Of a DNA stretch of 64,000 bases, positions 9,750 to 19,885 are shown in pieces. Every line of letters begins with the position of its first letter. The first letter of the stretch is position 1. The position numbers and the translations under genes were made by a program. Where the stretch lies: assembly GCF_000385375.1 (NCBI RefSeq), contig NZ_ARVV01000001.1, positions 3,162,001 through 3,226,000 on the forward strand. The letters run 5' to 3'. The DNA comes from Methyloversatilis discipulorum (GTDB lineage: Bacteria; Pseudomonadota; Gammaproteobacteria; Burkholderiales; Rhodocyclaceae). The notes beneath the pieces are model-generated. The model saw only the letters and a list, made by a program, of their open reading frames with translations, was not told the DNA's origin and searched no databases.

Positions 9750-10379
9750 TCAGGAGAACAGCTCGATGTCGCCCGAGGCGTCGTCGCGGGCGAGTCTTTC
9801 CTGGTACTCGCGTTCGCGGCGCGCCAGCGTATCGTTGTTCACGCGGGCAAGCTTCTTCATCAGCACACGCCCGGCGTGCGGGAAGAAGTAGATCTTCCGG
9901 GCATGACTGTCCAGCAGATCCTGCGCCAGCACCGGAATACCCTCGTTGGCCAGATAGTCGAGCACGAAATCGGCATTGCGCTCGCCGACGTTGGCATTGG
10001 CCAGCGTTGCCATCACGCGCCCGCCACCGAACACCTTGGCCTGCAGCGCCGAGCGACGTGCTCCGGCCTTGATCAGTTCGTTTACCAGCAGTTCCATCGC
10101 GTAAGCACCGTAGCGTGCCGAGCGGCTCATCACGCCGCTGCCGGCATCCGGCAGCATGAAATGATTCATGCCGCCGATGCCGCGCTCTGGATCGCGGATG
10201 CAGGCGGCGACGCAGGAGCCGAGCACCGTCACCAGCAGCATGTCACGGGTGGTGACGAAGAACTCGCCCGGCAGGATCTTGACCGCCTCGCGCGAGAAGT
10301 TGCGGTCGTAGTAGCGCTGCGCCGCCTGATGCTCGATCAGGCCCGGGCCATGGCTATCGACCGCCGTCAGCGCGCGCAT
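9750..10379 (-). CDS. cheD: Chemoreceptor glutamine deamidase CheD
   Basis: This 209-residue protein carries the CheD signature TVLGSCVAACIRDPERGIGGMNHFM split here as TVLGSCVAACIRD and GIGGMNHFM, with the nucleophile Cys in GSCV. CheD converts selected receptor glutamines to glutamates, so CheR can methylate them. I took the ATG at 10,379 (GGTAGGA upstream); its first codons overlap the end of cheR by 26 bases, a sign of translational coupling. It ends in GDIELFS, a tail that resembles the GEIELF end of the MCP at 19,886. Confidence 0.94.
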   Translation of the reverse strand: MRALTAVDSHGPGLIEHQAAQRYYDRNFSREAVKILPGEFFVTTRDMLLVTVLGSCVAACIRDPERGIGGMNHFMLPDAGSGVMSRSARYGAYAMELLVNELIKAGARRSALQAKVFGGGRVMATLANANVGERNADFVLDYLANEGIPVLAQDLLDSHARKIYFFPHAGRVLMKKLARVNNDTLARREREYQERLARDDASGDIELFS

Positions 10380-11238
10380 ATACCGTCCTACCCAGATTGC
10401 GGAACAGGTCGACCGCGTGCGAGAAGCTCTCCGAGTGGCCGGCAAACAGCAGCCCGTCGGGTCGCAGCAGCGGCACGTAACGCTTGAGGATGCCGTACTG
10501 CGTGGGCTTGTCGAAATAGATCATGACGTTGCGGCAGAAGATGGCTTCCAGCGGCCCGCGCACCGGCCAGTTCGGTTCGAGCAGGTTCACCCGGGTGAAG
10601 CGGATCAGCCGCTGCAGTTCCGGACGCACCCTCACCTCGCCGGAACGGCTGCCGGTGCCGCGCAGGAAGTATTTGCGCACCAGTTCCGGTGACAGCTTCT
10701 CGATGCGCTCTTCGCCATAGACGCCCGCCTGGCCCTGCGCCAGCACCTGGGTGTCGATGTCGGAGGCGATGATTTCGACTGGCGGCGTCATCGAGCCGTA
10801 CAGCTCGCAGCAGGTGATGGCGATCGAATACGGCTCCTCGCCGGTCGAGGCGGCGCTGCACCAGATGCGCGCGTTGGGCTTGCCCAGCTTGGTCAGGTGC
10901 TGCTTCAGCAGATCGAAGTGGTGGGCCTCACGGAAGAAGGAGGTGAGGTTGGTCGTCAGCGAATTGACGAAGGTTTCCCATTCGGTGCGGTCGTTGCGCT
11001 CCAGCCGGCGGATGTAGTCGGCAAAGGTTGCGTCGCCGGTGGCGCGCAGCCGGCGGGCCAGCCGGCTGTACACCATGTCGAACTTGATCGGCGACAGCGA
11101 AATGCCGGCGTACTGGTGAATCATCTTCGCGATGCGATCGAAGTCCTCACGCGTGAAGCTGAACTCGCGCGTGCTGCCGGTCAGTGTCTTCACTTCGGAC
11201 AGCTGGCGCGTGATCTGCGCTGCCGAGTGCGTGGTCAT
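10354..11238 (-). CDS. cheR: Chemotaxis protein methyltransferase CheR
   Basis: This 294-residue protein has the helical CheR N domain (FSFTREDFDRIAKMIHQYAGI) and the SAM-binding domain with IWCSAASTGEEPYS and IFCRNVMIYFD. It methylates receptor glutamates using S-adenosylmethionine. A GTG at 11,262 is an alternative start 24 bases upstream; I prefer the ATG at 11,238, which has AAGG nearby. The two receptors encoded just upstream end in xWxxF pentapeptides, the known docking site for CheR, which fits this gene order. Confidence 0.95.
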   Translation of the reverse strand: MTTHSAAQITRQLSEVKTLTGSTREFSFTREDFDRIAKMIHQYAGISLSPIKFDMVYSRLARRLRATGDATFADYIRRLERNDRTEWETFVNSLTTNLTSFFREAHHFDLLKQHLTKLGKPNARIWCSAASTGEEPYSIAITCCELYGSMTPPVEIIASDIDTQVLAQGQAGVYGEERIEKLSPELVRKYFLRGTGSRSGEVRVRPELQRLIRFTRVNLLEPNWPVRGPLEAIFCRNVMIYFDKPTQYGILKRYVPLLRPDGLLFAGHSESFSHAVDLFRNLGRTVYARADGGR

Positions 11239-11306
11239 GCTTGCCTTGCTGCCTGTGTTCACGATGCAGATTCCATGTGGAACGACGATTCAGTGACTGC
11301 CTGCGT

Positions 11307-14138
11307 TCAGAACTCTTCCCAGTCCTCTTCGGCCAGGGCCGACTGCGCCGTCGGCGCAATGCGCTTGACCTTGCCCAGCGCACCGCCGCGCGAACGCGGC
11401 AGCACCGGCTCGCTGTTCGCCGCCTCGCGCGCCGCCTCGAACGACGCGGTCACACGACCGCCTTCGTCCAGCTTGAACTGGCCCACCGCGCGCATCAGCG
11501 AACGCGCCTGCTCTTCCAGACTTTCCGCCGCCGCCGCCGCCTGCTCCACCAGCGCCGCGTTCTGCTGCGTGACGCCATCCATCTGGCTCACCGCCTGCGT
11601 CACCTGCGCGATCCCCGACGACTGTTCCTGGCTCGCCGATGCAATGTCCGTCACCAGTCCCGTCACCTGACGGAAGCTGTCGACCACCTGTTCCATCGTC
11701 GCGCCCGCCTCGGCCACCAGCTTCGCACCGCCATCGACACGCTCGACCGAGTCGGCGATCAGACCCTTGATCTCCTTCGCCGCCTGCGCGCTGCGCTGCG
11801 CAAGGTTGCGCACCTCGCTCGCCACCACCGCGAAGCCCCGACCCTGTTCGCCCGCGCGCGCCGCTTCCACCGCCGCGTTCAGCGCAAGGATGTTGGTCTG
11901 GAATGCGATCGAGTCGATCACGCCGATGATGTCCGCGATCTTCCGGCTCGAGTCCTGGATGTCCGACATTGTCAGCACCACCCGCTTCACCGTTTCCGCG
12001 CCGCGCATCACCGCTTCGTTGCTCTGATGGCCCAGCTGGTTCGCCTTCTGCGCACTTTCCGCGTTCTGCTTCACCGTCGCGTTCAGCTCTTCCATCGAAC
12101 TGGCCGTCTCTTCCAGCGAGCTCGCCTGCTCTTCGGTGCGCGAACTCAGGTCCGCGTTACCCGCCGCAATCTCCCGCGCCGCCGTGTTGATCGCTTCGGT
12201 CGAATCCTTGATCCGGCCCACCACCTCCCGCAACTTCTCCACCGTCGTGTTCGTGTCGTCCTTCAGCTGGGCGAAGGTGCCGGCGTATTCGCGCTCGATC
12301 TTGCGGTTCAGGTCGCCACTGGCCATTGCGTTGAGCACATTGGCGACATCGCTCAGACCGTCGGAAACCTGCTGCACCAGTCCGTTGAGACCTTCGGCCA
12401 GCTGGCGGAAGAAGCCCTGCTTGCCGTCCACCGTCAGGCGCTGCGAGAAATCGCCTTCGCCGGCGCTGCGCACCAGATCGGTTACCTCCTTCTCGATCGC
12501 CACCTCGTCGGTACGGTCCAGCCACTCACCGACCGAGCCGAGGCGCTGGCCTGCGGCATTGGTGATCGGGCTGGTGGTGAGCTGGTAGAGGCGACCGCCG
12601 ATGACGATCTCGCTCCTTACCGTGCTGGACAGCGAAGCGAGGCGGCGACGCGCCGCTTCCGGATCGTCGTAGAACACGGTGATGTCGCTGCCGATGAAGC
12701 GCTCGGCCGAAAACTGCGGCAGCTTCCTGCGGATGTCCGCTTCGGTGCGGCGCAGCGTGTCGATCAGCGTCTTGTTCGCATACAGCACCTTGCCATTCGG
12801 ATCGGCGATGCGCACATTGGTGGTGACCGAATCGAGCGCCTCGCGGATGCGCAGGTTCTCGTCGGCCACGCGGCGCTCCTCGGCCATGTCGGCGCCGAGC
12901 TTGATCTTCATCGTCTTCATCGCGTCGAGGATGGCGACCATCTCGTCGCGGCGCGTGGTGTCGACATCGACGTCGAGCCGGCCCTCCGCCATGCGGCGGA
13001 CGATGGCTTTCACGTCGGCGATCGGCCGCAGTATCGAGCGCAGCAGCAGCCAGGCGCCGACCGCTGCGATCAGCACGCCCATGGCGAGCAGCGCCGCCAT
13101 GACGGCGAAGGCCGACGACGATTCGCTGCGCACGTGCTCGATCTCCGAGCCGGCGACGCGGATCTGCAGATCGACCAGTTCGCTGATCTTGCCGGAGATC
13201 GGATCGATCACCGGATACAGGTCCTGCACCGTGTAGGCGGTCAGCGCCGCCATGTCCTTGCTCGCCATGATGGCGGCCAGCCGCTCGATCGACGCGTCGG
13301 CGGTCTTCATCAGCGGCACGGCCTGATCGACCAGCGTCTTTTCCTCCGCCGTCATCTGGCTGGCGCGGTAGCTGTCCCAGTTCTTTCCGATGGCATCGCG
13401 CGCCTGCTCGAGATTCTTGCTGCCGGCGGCGAAGTCGATGTTGCCGTTGCGCACCTTGTGCGCGGTATCGACGATGTTCACCGCATACATATCGGCAACC
13501 ACCTTGAGCTGCTGGGTCGGCACCACGCGATCGTTGTAGACCACCTTCAGGGTCGCTTCGTTGTTCTGCAGCGCCCGCATGCCGGTGGCGGCTATGCCGG
13601 CCATCGCCAGGCCGAGAATGCCGACGATGGCGAACATGCGCGCCTTGATGCTCAGATCGGCAACAAGACGTGTCGACGAGAAACCGCTCCGGACCACCAC
13701 GCCGTCGCGGATTGCCAGCCCCTTTGCCTGACCTTCGCGGAAAGCACGGTAGGCGCTCTCGGCCGCGGCGATCTGCTCGCGCGAGGCGCGTGTGCGCACC
13801 GATATGTAGCCGGTCACGACGCCGCTCTCCAGCAGCGGCGTGGCGTTGGCGAGCACCCAGTAGTGATCGCCGTTCTTGCAGCGGTTCTTGACCAGACCGG
13901 TCCACGGGCGCTCCGCCTTGAGGCAGCGCCACATGTCGTCGAAGGCTTCGCGCGGCATGTCCGGGTGGCGCACGATGTTGTGCGGCTGGCCGACCAGTTC
14001 GGCCTCGTCGAAGCCGCTCACTTCGACGAAATCACGGTTCGCGAAGACGATCCGGCCCTGCAGATCGGTACGCGACACGAGATTGTGTCGCTCGGTCAGT
14101 TCGACCTCACGCCCGGTCACCGGCGAATTGTTGCGCAT
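11307..14138 (-). CDS. Aer-like PAS chemoreceptor with second PAS and double HAMP
   Basis: This 943-residue receptor has an N-terminal Aer-type PAS domain (about 10-125; GRIVFANRDFVEVSGF, KNGDHYWVLANATP), a membrane segment near 165-185, a four-helix periplasmic domain, a second segment near 345-365, HAMP, a second PAS-like domain ([20 protein letters not shown]), another HAMP-like linker and the MCP signalling domain. It ends in EEDWEEF, a CheR/CheB docking pentapeptide. The ATG at 14,138 has AGGAG upstream. The last 960 bases are nearly identical to the 3' end of the next receptor gene. Confidence 0.92.
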   Translation of the reverse strand: MRNNSPVTGREVELTERHNLVSRTDLQGRIVFANRDFVEVSGFDEAELVGQPHNIVRHPDMPREAFDDMWRCLKAERPWTGLVKNRCKNGDHYWVLANATPLLESGVVTGYISVRTRASREQIAAAESAYRAFREGQAKGLAIRDGVVVRSGFSSTRLVADLSIKARMFAIVGILGLAMAGIAATGMRALQNNEATLKVVYNDRVVPTQQLKVVADMYAVNIVDTAHKVRNGNIDFAAGSKNLEQARDAIGKNWDSYRASQMTAEEKTLVDQAVPLMKTADASIERLAAIMASKDMAALTAYTVQDLYPVIDPISGKISELVDLQIRVAGSEIEHVRSESSSAFAVMAALLAMGVLIAAVGAWLLLRSILRPIADVKAIVRRMAEGRLDVDVDTTRRDEMVAILDAMKTMKIKLGADMAEERRVADENLRIREALDSVTTNVRIADPNGKVLYANKTLIDTLRRTEADIRRKLPQFSAERFIGSDITVFYDDPEAARRRLASLSSTVRSEIVIGGRLYQLTTSPITNAAGQRLGSVGEWLDRTDEVAIEKEVTDLVRSAGEGDFSQRLTVDGKQGFFRQLAEGLNGLVQQVSDGLSDVANVLNAMASGDLNRKIEREYAGTFAQLKDDTNTTVEKLREVVGRIKDSTEAINTAAREIAAGNADLSSRTEEQASSLEETASSMEELNATVKQNAESAQKANQLGHQSNEAVMRGAETVKRVVLTMSDIQDSSRKIADIIGVIDSIAFQTNILALNAAVEAARAGEQGRGFAVVASEVRNLAQRSAQAAKEIKGLIADSVERVDGGAKLVAEAGATMEQVVDSFRQVTGLVTDIASASQEQSSGIAQVTQAVSQMDGVTQQNAALVEQAAAAAESLEEQARSLMRAVGQFKLDEGGRVTASFEAAREAANSEPVLPRSRGGALGKVKRIAPTAQSALAEEDWEEF
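11308..12274 (-). repeat. Near-identical receptor 3' module, copy 1
   Basis: About 965 bases coding for the signalling domain and tail match the stretch at 14,195-15,161 almost base for base, including silent positions. Upstream of this point the two receptor genes diverge sharply. This indicates recent duplication or gene conversion of the signalling module. Confidence 0.9.
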
Positions 14139-14193
14139 GACGTACTCTCCTGCCTCCCTGCTGATCGATGTGTCGCGTGGTCTGGCCGCGCGT

Positions 14194-16584
14194 TCAGAAC
14201 TCTTCCCATTCCTCTTCGGCGAAGGCCGCCTGCGCCGTCGGCGCAATGCGCTTGACCTTGCCCAGCGCACCGCCGCGCGAACGCGGCAGCACCGGCTCGC
14301 TGTTCGCCGCCTCGCGCGCCGCCTCGAACGACGCGGTCACGCGACCGCCTTCGTCCAGCTTGAACTGGCCCACCGCGCGCATCAGCGAACGTGCCTGCTC
14401 TTCCAGACTTTCCGCCGCCGCCGCCGCCTGTTCCACCAGCGCCGCGTTCTGCTGCGTGACGCCATCCATCTGGCTCACCGCCTGCGTCACCTGCGCAATC
14501 CCGGACGACTGTTCCTGGCTCGCCGACGCGATGTCCGTCACCAGACCCGTCACCTGACGGAAGCTGTCGACCACCTGCTCCATCGTCGCGCCCGCCTCGG
14601 CCACCAGCTTCGCGCCGCCATCGACACGCTCGACCGAGTCGGCGATCAGACCCTTGATCTCCTTCGCCGCCTGCGCGCTGCGCTGCGCAAGGTTGCGCAC
14701 CTCGCTCGCCACCACCGCGAAGCCCCGACCCTGTTCGCCCGCGCGTGCCGCTTCCACCGCCGCGTTCAGCGCAAGGATGTTGGTCTGGAATGCGATCGAG
14801 TCGATCACGCCGATGATGTCCGCGATCTTCCGGCTCGAGTCCTGGATGTCCGACATTGTCAGCACCACCCGCTTCACCGTCTCCGCGCCGCGCATCACCG
14901 CTTCGTTGCTCTGACGGCCCAGCTCGTTCGCCTTCTGCGCACTTTCCGCGTTCTGCTTCACCGTCGCGTTCAGCTCTTCCATCGAACTGGCCGTCTCTTC
15001 CAGCGAGCTCGCCTGCTCTTCGGTGCGCGAACTCAGGTCACTGTTGCCCGCCGCAATCTCCCGCGCCGCCGTGTTGATCGCCTCGGTCGAATCCTTGATC
15101 CGGCCCACCACCTCCCGCAGCTTGTCCACCGTCGTGTTCGTGTCGTCCTTCAGCTGACCGAACAGGCCGCTGTACTGGCGATCGATGCGCCGCGTCAGGT
15201 CGCCGCCCGATACACCGCTCAGTACCGCCGCCACGTCCGACAGGCTGACCGACACCTGTTCCACCAGACCATTGAGTCCCTCGGCCAGCTGGCGGAAGAA
15301 GCCCTGCTTGTCGTCGACCGACAGCCTTTGCGTGAAATCGCCCTGCCCGGCAGCCACCACCACGTCGGTCACCTGCCGCTCGATGGCCACCTCTTCTGTG
15401 CGGTCTATCCATTCGCCGACGGTGCCGATGCGTTCTCCGGATGCGCCGATGATGGGTGTCGATACGTAATCGAATACGTGATGACCGATTACCAGTTCAG
15501 CTTGATTACCGCCCCCGACGGTCGTACGCGACTTGCGCACGAACTCGGGATTGGTGCAGATGGCGGTGATATTGCTGCCGATGAAGTTTTCGAGCGAGAA
15601 GCCGGGAACATGACGACGCAATTCATCGGCGATGCGGGTAACCGTACCGAGCATCGCGCGGTTGGCGTACAACACCTTGCCGTCGTTGTCGGCAATGCGC
15701 ACATTGGTGGTGACGAAGTCGAGCGCGGTGCGCGCGCGCAGATTCTCCTCGGCGATGACCCGCTCGCGCTCCGCGCGCGCCTGCAGATCGGTGCGCATGC
15801 GCTCCAGCGCCGACATCAGCTGACCGACTTCATCCTGCGTGCCGGCGTCGATATGGCGGTCGAGCACGCCTGACGCGATCTCGTTGGCGTGACTGCCTGC
15901 AATGCGCAGGCGGCCGGCGATGCTGCGGCCGAGTCGCACGCCGATCACACCGATCACCGCGGCGATCAGCAGCGCGATCAGCGCGACACGGAGCGCTTCC
16001 TGCAGCACCAGCGCATTCACGTCATCGACATAGATGCCGGAGCCGACGATCCAGCCCCAGGGCTCGAACTGGCGCACATAGGACACCTTGTCCACCGGTT
16101 TGTCGGCACCCGGCCGCGGCCACTGGTAGTCGACGAAGCCGGCGCCACCCACCTTGGCCACCGCGACGAATTCGACGAACAGCGCCTTGCCGTTCGGGTC
16201 CTTCGACCCGCTGAGATCCTTGCCGTCGAGTTCAGGCTTGGTCGGGTGCATGACCATGCGCGGACCGAAGTCGTTGATCCAGAAATAGTCCTCGCCGTTG
16301 TAGCGCATCGTGCGCAGCGTGTTCATCGCCTGCTTGCGCGCCTCCTCCTGCGTCAGTTCGCCGGACTGCGCGCGCTTGTGGAAGGCATCGACGACGCCCC
16401 AGGCCGATTCGACCGCGAAGCGCGCGGCATTCTTGCGGTCCTCGATCATGGTGCTGCGCATGCCGGCCAGCAGTACCGCGGCCAGCAGCAGGATGCCGGC
16501 CAGGCTGGCGGCAACGATGACCATCAGTCGCTGCTGGACGGTCAGGCCGCGCGCGGCGGCGGGGGATGCGGAGTGGGAATCCAT
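14194..16584 (-). CDS. Cache-domain methyl-accepting chemotaxis protein
   Basis: This 796-residue receptor has a membrane segment at about 22-44, a periplasmic single Cache (sCache_2-like) domain with [25 protein letters not shown] and [15 protein letters not shown], a second segment around 205-225, HAMP, a PAS-like domain ([21 protein letters not shown]) and the MCP signalling domain. Receptors of this Cache class often sense small carboxylates. It ends in EEEWEEF, a CheR docking motif. I chose the ATG at 16,584 (GAAGGTGG upstream); a GTG lies three codons earlier. The stop overlaps nothing, and cheW is just upstream in the same unit. Confidence 0.92.
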   Translation of the reverse strand: MDSHSASPAAARGLTVQQRLMVIVAASLAGILLLAAVLLAGMRSTMIEDRKNAARFAVESAWGVVDAFHKRAQSGELTQEEARKQAMNTLRTMRYNGEDYFWINDFGPRMVMHPTKPELDGKDLSGSKDPNGKALFVEFVAVAKVGGAGFVDYQWPRPGADKPVDKVSYVRQFEPWGWIVGSGIYVDDVNALVLQEALRVALIALLIAAVIGVIGVRLGRSIAGRLRIAGSHANEIASGVLDRHIDAGTQDEVGQLMSALERMRTDLQARAERERVIAEENLRARTALDFVTTNVRIADNDGKVLYANRAMLGTVTRIADELRRHVPGFSLENFIGSNITAICTNPEFVRKSRTTVGGGNQAELVIGHHVFDYVSTPIIGASGERIGTVGEWIDRTEEVAIERQVTDVVVAAGQGDFTQRLSVDDKQGFFRQLAEGLNGLVEQVSVSLSDVAAVLSGVSGGDLTRRIDRQYSGLFGQLKDDTNTTVDKLREVVGRIKDSTEAINTAAREIAAGNSDLSSRTEEQASSLEETASSMEELNATVKQNAESAQKANELGRQSNEAVMRGAETVKRVVLTMSDIQDSSRKIADIIGVIDSIAFQTNILALNAAVEAARAGEQGRGFAVVASEVRNLAQRSAQAAKEIKGLIADSVERVDGGAKLVAEAGATMEQVVDSFRQVTGLVTDIASASQEQSSGIAQVTQAVSQMDGVTQQNAALVEQAAAAAESLEEQARSLMRAVGQFKLDEGGRVTASFEAAREAANSEPVLPRSRGGALGKVKRIAPTAQAAFAEEEWEEF
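14195..15161 (-). repeat. Near-identical receptor 3' module, copy 2
   Basis: This is the partner of 11,308-12,274, and the period between copies is 2,887 bases. The copies lie in direct orientation, so homologous recombination between them would delete one receptor gene and yield a hybrid. Confidence 0.9.
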
Positions 16585-16595
16585 GTATGCCACCT

Positions 16596-17105
16596 TCAGT
16601 GAACCTGATCGTCGACCAACGCCATGTCGGCCGACAGCATGAGCTTTTCGATATCGACGACGATGAGCATGCGCTCGTCGATGGAGCCGAGACCGTGGAT
16701 GTAGCGGGTGTCGAGGCTGGACGAGAATTCCGGCGCCGGCAGGATCTTCGACGATTCGAGCGCCAGCACGTCGGATACCGAATCGACCACCATGCCGACG
16801 ACGCGACCGCCGACATTGAGGATGATGGTGACCGTGAACGGGGTGTACTCGACGACGCCGACACCGAACTTGATGCGCAGGTCGACGATGGGAACGATGG
16901 TGCCGCGCAGATTGATCACACCCTTGATGAAGGGGGGGGCGTGCGCGATGCTGGTGACCGTGTCGTAGCCGCGGATCTCCTGCACCTTGAGGATATCGAT
17001 TGCGTACTCTTCCTCACCCAGCGTGAAGGTGAGGTACTCCTGGGCGTAACTACCATCCGTGCCGTCGTCCGGCCGGTGCGACACCGCCTGCGCCGCTTGC
17101 ATCAT
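16596..17105 (-). CDS. cheW: Chemotaxis coupling protein CheW
   Basis: This 169-residue protein is a single CheW domain ([40 protein letters not shown]). It links receptors to CheA. I chose the ATG at 17,105 with GAGGGAG upstream. An unbroken run of eight C residues on the coding strand (16,932-16,939) encodes part of HAPPF and is a possible slippage site. It begins a cheW-MCP-MCP-cheR-cheD-cheB run; a sigma-28-like promoter lies upstream. Confidence 0.95.
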   Translation of the reverse strand: MMQAAQAVSHRPDDGTDGSYAQEYLTFTLGEEEYAIDILKVQEIRGYDTVTSIAHAPPFIKGVINLRGTIVPIVDLRIKFGVGVVEYTPFTVTIILNVGGRVVGMVVDSVSDVLALESSKILPAPEFSSSLDTRYIHGLGSIDERMLIVVDIEKLMLSADMALVDDQVH

Positions 17106-17136
17106 CGTGAACTCCCTCGCTGCGATTACTGAAGTT

Positions 17137-17164
17137 GTAACGGCATGCAAGACTGGCGCCTTGA
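17137..17164 (-). promoter_or_regulatory. Candidate sigma-28 type promoter of the cheW unit
   Basis: The minus-strand -35 region is TCAAGGCG (17,157-17,164) and the -10 box is GCCGTTAC (17,137-17,144), a perfect fit to the locus consensus. The spacer is 12 bases and not 11. It lies about 32 bases from the cheW ATG. Confidence 0.5.
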
Positions 17165-17262
17165 GGCTGGGAAGCACCTAATTTTGCGGTGCGCAAGGCG
17201 GGAGAACGACGAGGACGCCCCCGCCCGACCACTGGCCGGCGGGGCATCGGGGAGGACGCGGA

Positions 17263-19476
17263 TCAGGCCGCAGCGGCCAGACGCCCGCGTGCCGATTCGA
17301 CCAGCGACGGCACGTCGAGAATGAGTCCGACGTGACCGTCGCCCATGATGGTGGCGCCGGAAATGCCGGCCACCTTGCGGTAGTTCGCTTCCAGGCTCTT
17401 GATCACCACCTGGTGCTGACCGACCAGTTCATCGACGAACAGCGCGATCTTGTCGCCATCGGCCTCGAGCACGACCAGGATGCCGCGTTCGAGATCGGTG
17501 GTGCCGCCGGCGAGGCCGAGCGCGTCCTTCAGCGTCAGGATGTTCAGGTACTCGTTACGCACCTGCACCAGCCGCGGCTCGCCGCCGACGCTCTTGATCA
17601 TCGCCGCGGTCGGCTGCAGCGATTCGACCACGTAGTTCAGCGGCACGATATACGTGTCAGCGCCGACCGCGACCGACATGCCGTCGAGGATGGCCAGCGT
17701 CAGCGGCAGGCGCACCGTCATGCGGGTGCCGACGCCGGTCATCGACTCGATGTCGACGCGACCACCCATCGCGGTGATGTTCTTCTTCACGACGTCCATG
17801 CCGACGCCGCGACCGGACACCTCGGTCACCTGGTCGGCGGTCGAGAAGCCTGCTTCGAAGATGAGCCCCCAGACGTCCTGGTCGCTCATGCCGTCGCTGA
17901 CCGGCAGGCCGCGCTCGCGTGCCTTGGACAGGATGCGCTCGCGGTTCAGGCCGGCGCCGTCGTCACCGACTTCGATGACGATGTTGCCGCTCTGGTGCGA
18001 AGCCTTCAGCGTGATCGTGCCCTCGCGCGGCTTGCCGCGCGCCTCACGCACATCCGGCGTCTCGATGCCGTGATCCAGGCTGTTGCGCACCAGATGGGTG
18101 AGCGGATCGGCAATGCGCTCGATCAGCCCCTTGTCCAGCTCGGTCGATTCGCCGGCGAGCACCAGACGCACCTGCTTGCCCAGCTTCTGCGACAGGTCGC
18201 GCACCACGCGCGGAAAGCGCGAGAACACGGTGGACATCGGCATCATGCGGATGGACATGACCGATTCCTGCAGGTCGCGCGTATTGCGTTCGAGTTGCTG
18301 CACGCCATTCATCAGGCGCTCGAACTCGACCGGATCGAGCTTGGATGCAGCCGACGCCAGCATGGCCTGCGTGATCACCAGCTCGCCGACCAGATTGATG
18401 ATCTGGTCCACCTTGTCGACGCCGACACGGATGGAGGTGTCGCCGCCCGTCGTCTTGGCGGTCCGCGTTGCTGCCGCGGGCTTTGCCAGCTCCGGCGCAC
18501 TGTCGGCAGCCGGTGCGCTCGGGTTTGCCACCGGCTGCGCCGCCAGCGGCAGCACCGCGGCGGATTCGACCGGCAGCGGCTCGAACAGTCCGAAACTGTC
18601 GTCCGCCGCAGCCGTTGCCGGCGCGACCGTGGTCGGCACACCGGGTGCCGCGTCGAAGAAGCCGAAGCTGTCGTCCTGCGCATCCGCGGCAACAGGTGCC
18701 GGAGCATCGAAGAAGCCATAACTGCCGTCGCCGGCATCGTCTGGCGTGGCCGGCGTCGCGTCGAACAACCCCCACGCGTCATCGACAGCAGCAGCCGGTG
18801 CGGACGCCACTTCGCCTTCGGCGTAGCTGCCCGGGCTGGCGATGAACTCGACGATGTCGCGCACTGCGGCGGCGTCGACGCTGTCGCCCAGCTGGCACTG
18901 CCAGCGACCGGCGGCGTCGATCGACACGTCGACGACGCGGCTGCCGAGCGCCTCGAGCTCGGCGCGCATGTTCTCCATCACACCGGCCGCATCGGCGCAG
19001 CTCTGCGGCAGCAGGAAACTGAAACGGAAACTGGACGGCAGTGCCGACGCCGGAACCGGCTGCGGATCCTCGTCGGCAACCGATACCGGATCGGTATACA
19101 GCCGCTTGATCGACGCACACACCTCGGCCACACGTGCCATGTCGGCCGCGCCCTCGCCACGATGCGCCGCCACCAGGTCGCGCAGCAGGTCGCCTGCTTC
19201 GAGCGAAGCGTCGACCATCGCCGCGGTCATCACGACCTCGTGCTTGCGCACGCGGTCGAGCAGAGTTTCGAGTTCGTGCGTGACCTGGGCGAGGTCATGG
19301 AAGCCGAAAGTGCCTGCACTGCCCTTGATCGAATGCGCGGCACGAAAGATCGCGTTCATTTCCTCGTCATCGATGCTCTGCAGATCGATGTCGAGCAGCA
19401 TCTGCTCCATGTTCGCCAGATGCTCCGCCGCTTCCTCGAAGAACACCTGGTAGAACTGGCTCATGTCCACCGTCAT
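17263..19476 (-). CDS. cheA: Chemotaxis histidine kinase CheA
   Basis: This 737-residue kinase has P1 with the phospho-acceptor His48 in FRAAHSIKGSAGTFGF, a CheY/CheB-binding region, P3 dimerisation, P4 ATPase (VRNSLDHGIE, GDDGAGLNRE, GRGVGMDVV) and a P5 CheW-like domain. Between about residues 230 and 302 four copies of a short motif, xDxxWGLFD / SYGFFD / SFGFFD / SFGLFE, are spaced through an Ala/Pro-rich linker. CheA phosphorylates CheY, CheB and the CheV receivers. A GGGGAGA site precedes the ATG at 19,476. Confidence 0.97.
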   Translation of the reverse strand: MTVDMSQFYQVFFEEAAEHLANMEQMLLDIDLQSIDDEEMNAIFRAAHSIKGSAGTFGFHDLAQVTHELETLLDRVRKHEVVMTAAMVDASLEAGDLLRDLVAAHRGEGAADMARVAEVCASIKRLYTDPVSVADEDPQPVPASALPSSFRFSFLLPQSCADAAGVMENMRAELEALGSRVVDVSIDAAGRWQCQLGDSVDAAAVRDIVEFIASPGSYAEGEVASAPAAAVDDAWGLFDATPATPDDAGDGSYGFFDAPAPVAADAQDDSFGFFDAAPGVPTTVAPATAAADDSFGLFEPLPVESAAVLPLAAQPVANPSAPAADSAPELAKPAAATRTAKTTGGDTSIRVGVDKVDQIINLVGELVITQAMLASAASKLDPVEFERLMNGVQQLERNTRDLQESVMSIRMMPMSTVFSRFPRVVRDLSQKLGKQVRLVLAGESTELDKGLIERIADPLTHLVRNSLDHGIETPDVREARGKPREGTITLKASHQSGNIVIEVGDDGAGLNRERILSKARERGLPVSDGMSDQDVWGLIFEAGFSTADQVTEVSGRGVGMDVVKKNITAMGGRVDIESMTGVGTRMTVRLPLTLAILDGMSVAVGADTYIVPLNYVVESLQPTAAMIKSVGGEPRLVQVRNEYLNILTLKDALGLAGGTTDLERGILVVLEADGDKIALFVDELVGQHQVVIKSLEANYRKVAGISGATIMGDGHVGLILDVPSLVESARGRLAAAA

Positions 19477-19507
19477 GGACTGTCTCCCCGCGCCAGGTAA
19501 GGGTGGA

Positions 19508-19873
19508 TCAGCCGATGACCTTCTTCACCACTTCGACCAGCTTCTGCGGGTCGAAGGGTTTGACCAGCCAGCCGGTCGCACCGGCGGCGCGCCCCTGGGC
19601 CTTCATCGCGTCGGACGATTCGGTGGTCAGCATCAGGATGGGCGTGGCCTTGTACTGCGCCATGCTGCGCAGGTTGCGGATCAGCGTCAGGCCGTCCATG
19701 CGCGGCATGTTCTGGTCGGTCAGCACCAGGTTGACCGACTTGGCCTTGGCCTTGTCCAGACCGTCCTGGCCGTCGACGGCCTCGATCACCTCGTATCCCG
19801 AGCTCTTCAGCGTGAATGCCACCATCTGACGGATCGACGCGGAATCGTCGATCGCAAGCACGGTTTTTGCCAT
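19508..19873 (-). CDS. cheY: CheY-like response regulator, second copy
   Basis: This 121-residue receiver has DD at 9-10, acceptor Asp53 in LVLTDQNMPRMDG and the conserved Lys in GWLVKPFDPQKL. It belongs to the CheY type usually found next to cheA in betaproteobacteria and differs clearly from the copy at 106. It may compete for CheA phosphate or act on a different target. It is translated from a GGAG site and lies 31 bases before cheA. Confidence 0.92.
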   Translation of the reverse strand: MAKTVLAIDDSASIRQMVAFTLKSSGYEVIEAVDGQDGLDKAKAKSVNLVLTDQNMPRMDGLTLIRNLRSMAQYKATPILMLTTESSDAMKAQGRAAGATGWLVKPFDPQKLVEVVKKVIG

Positions 19874-19885
19874 GGTACTTCTCCT

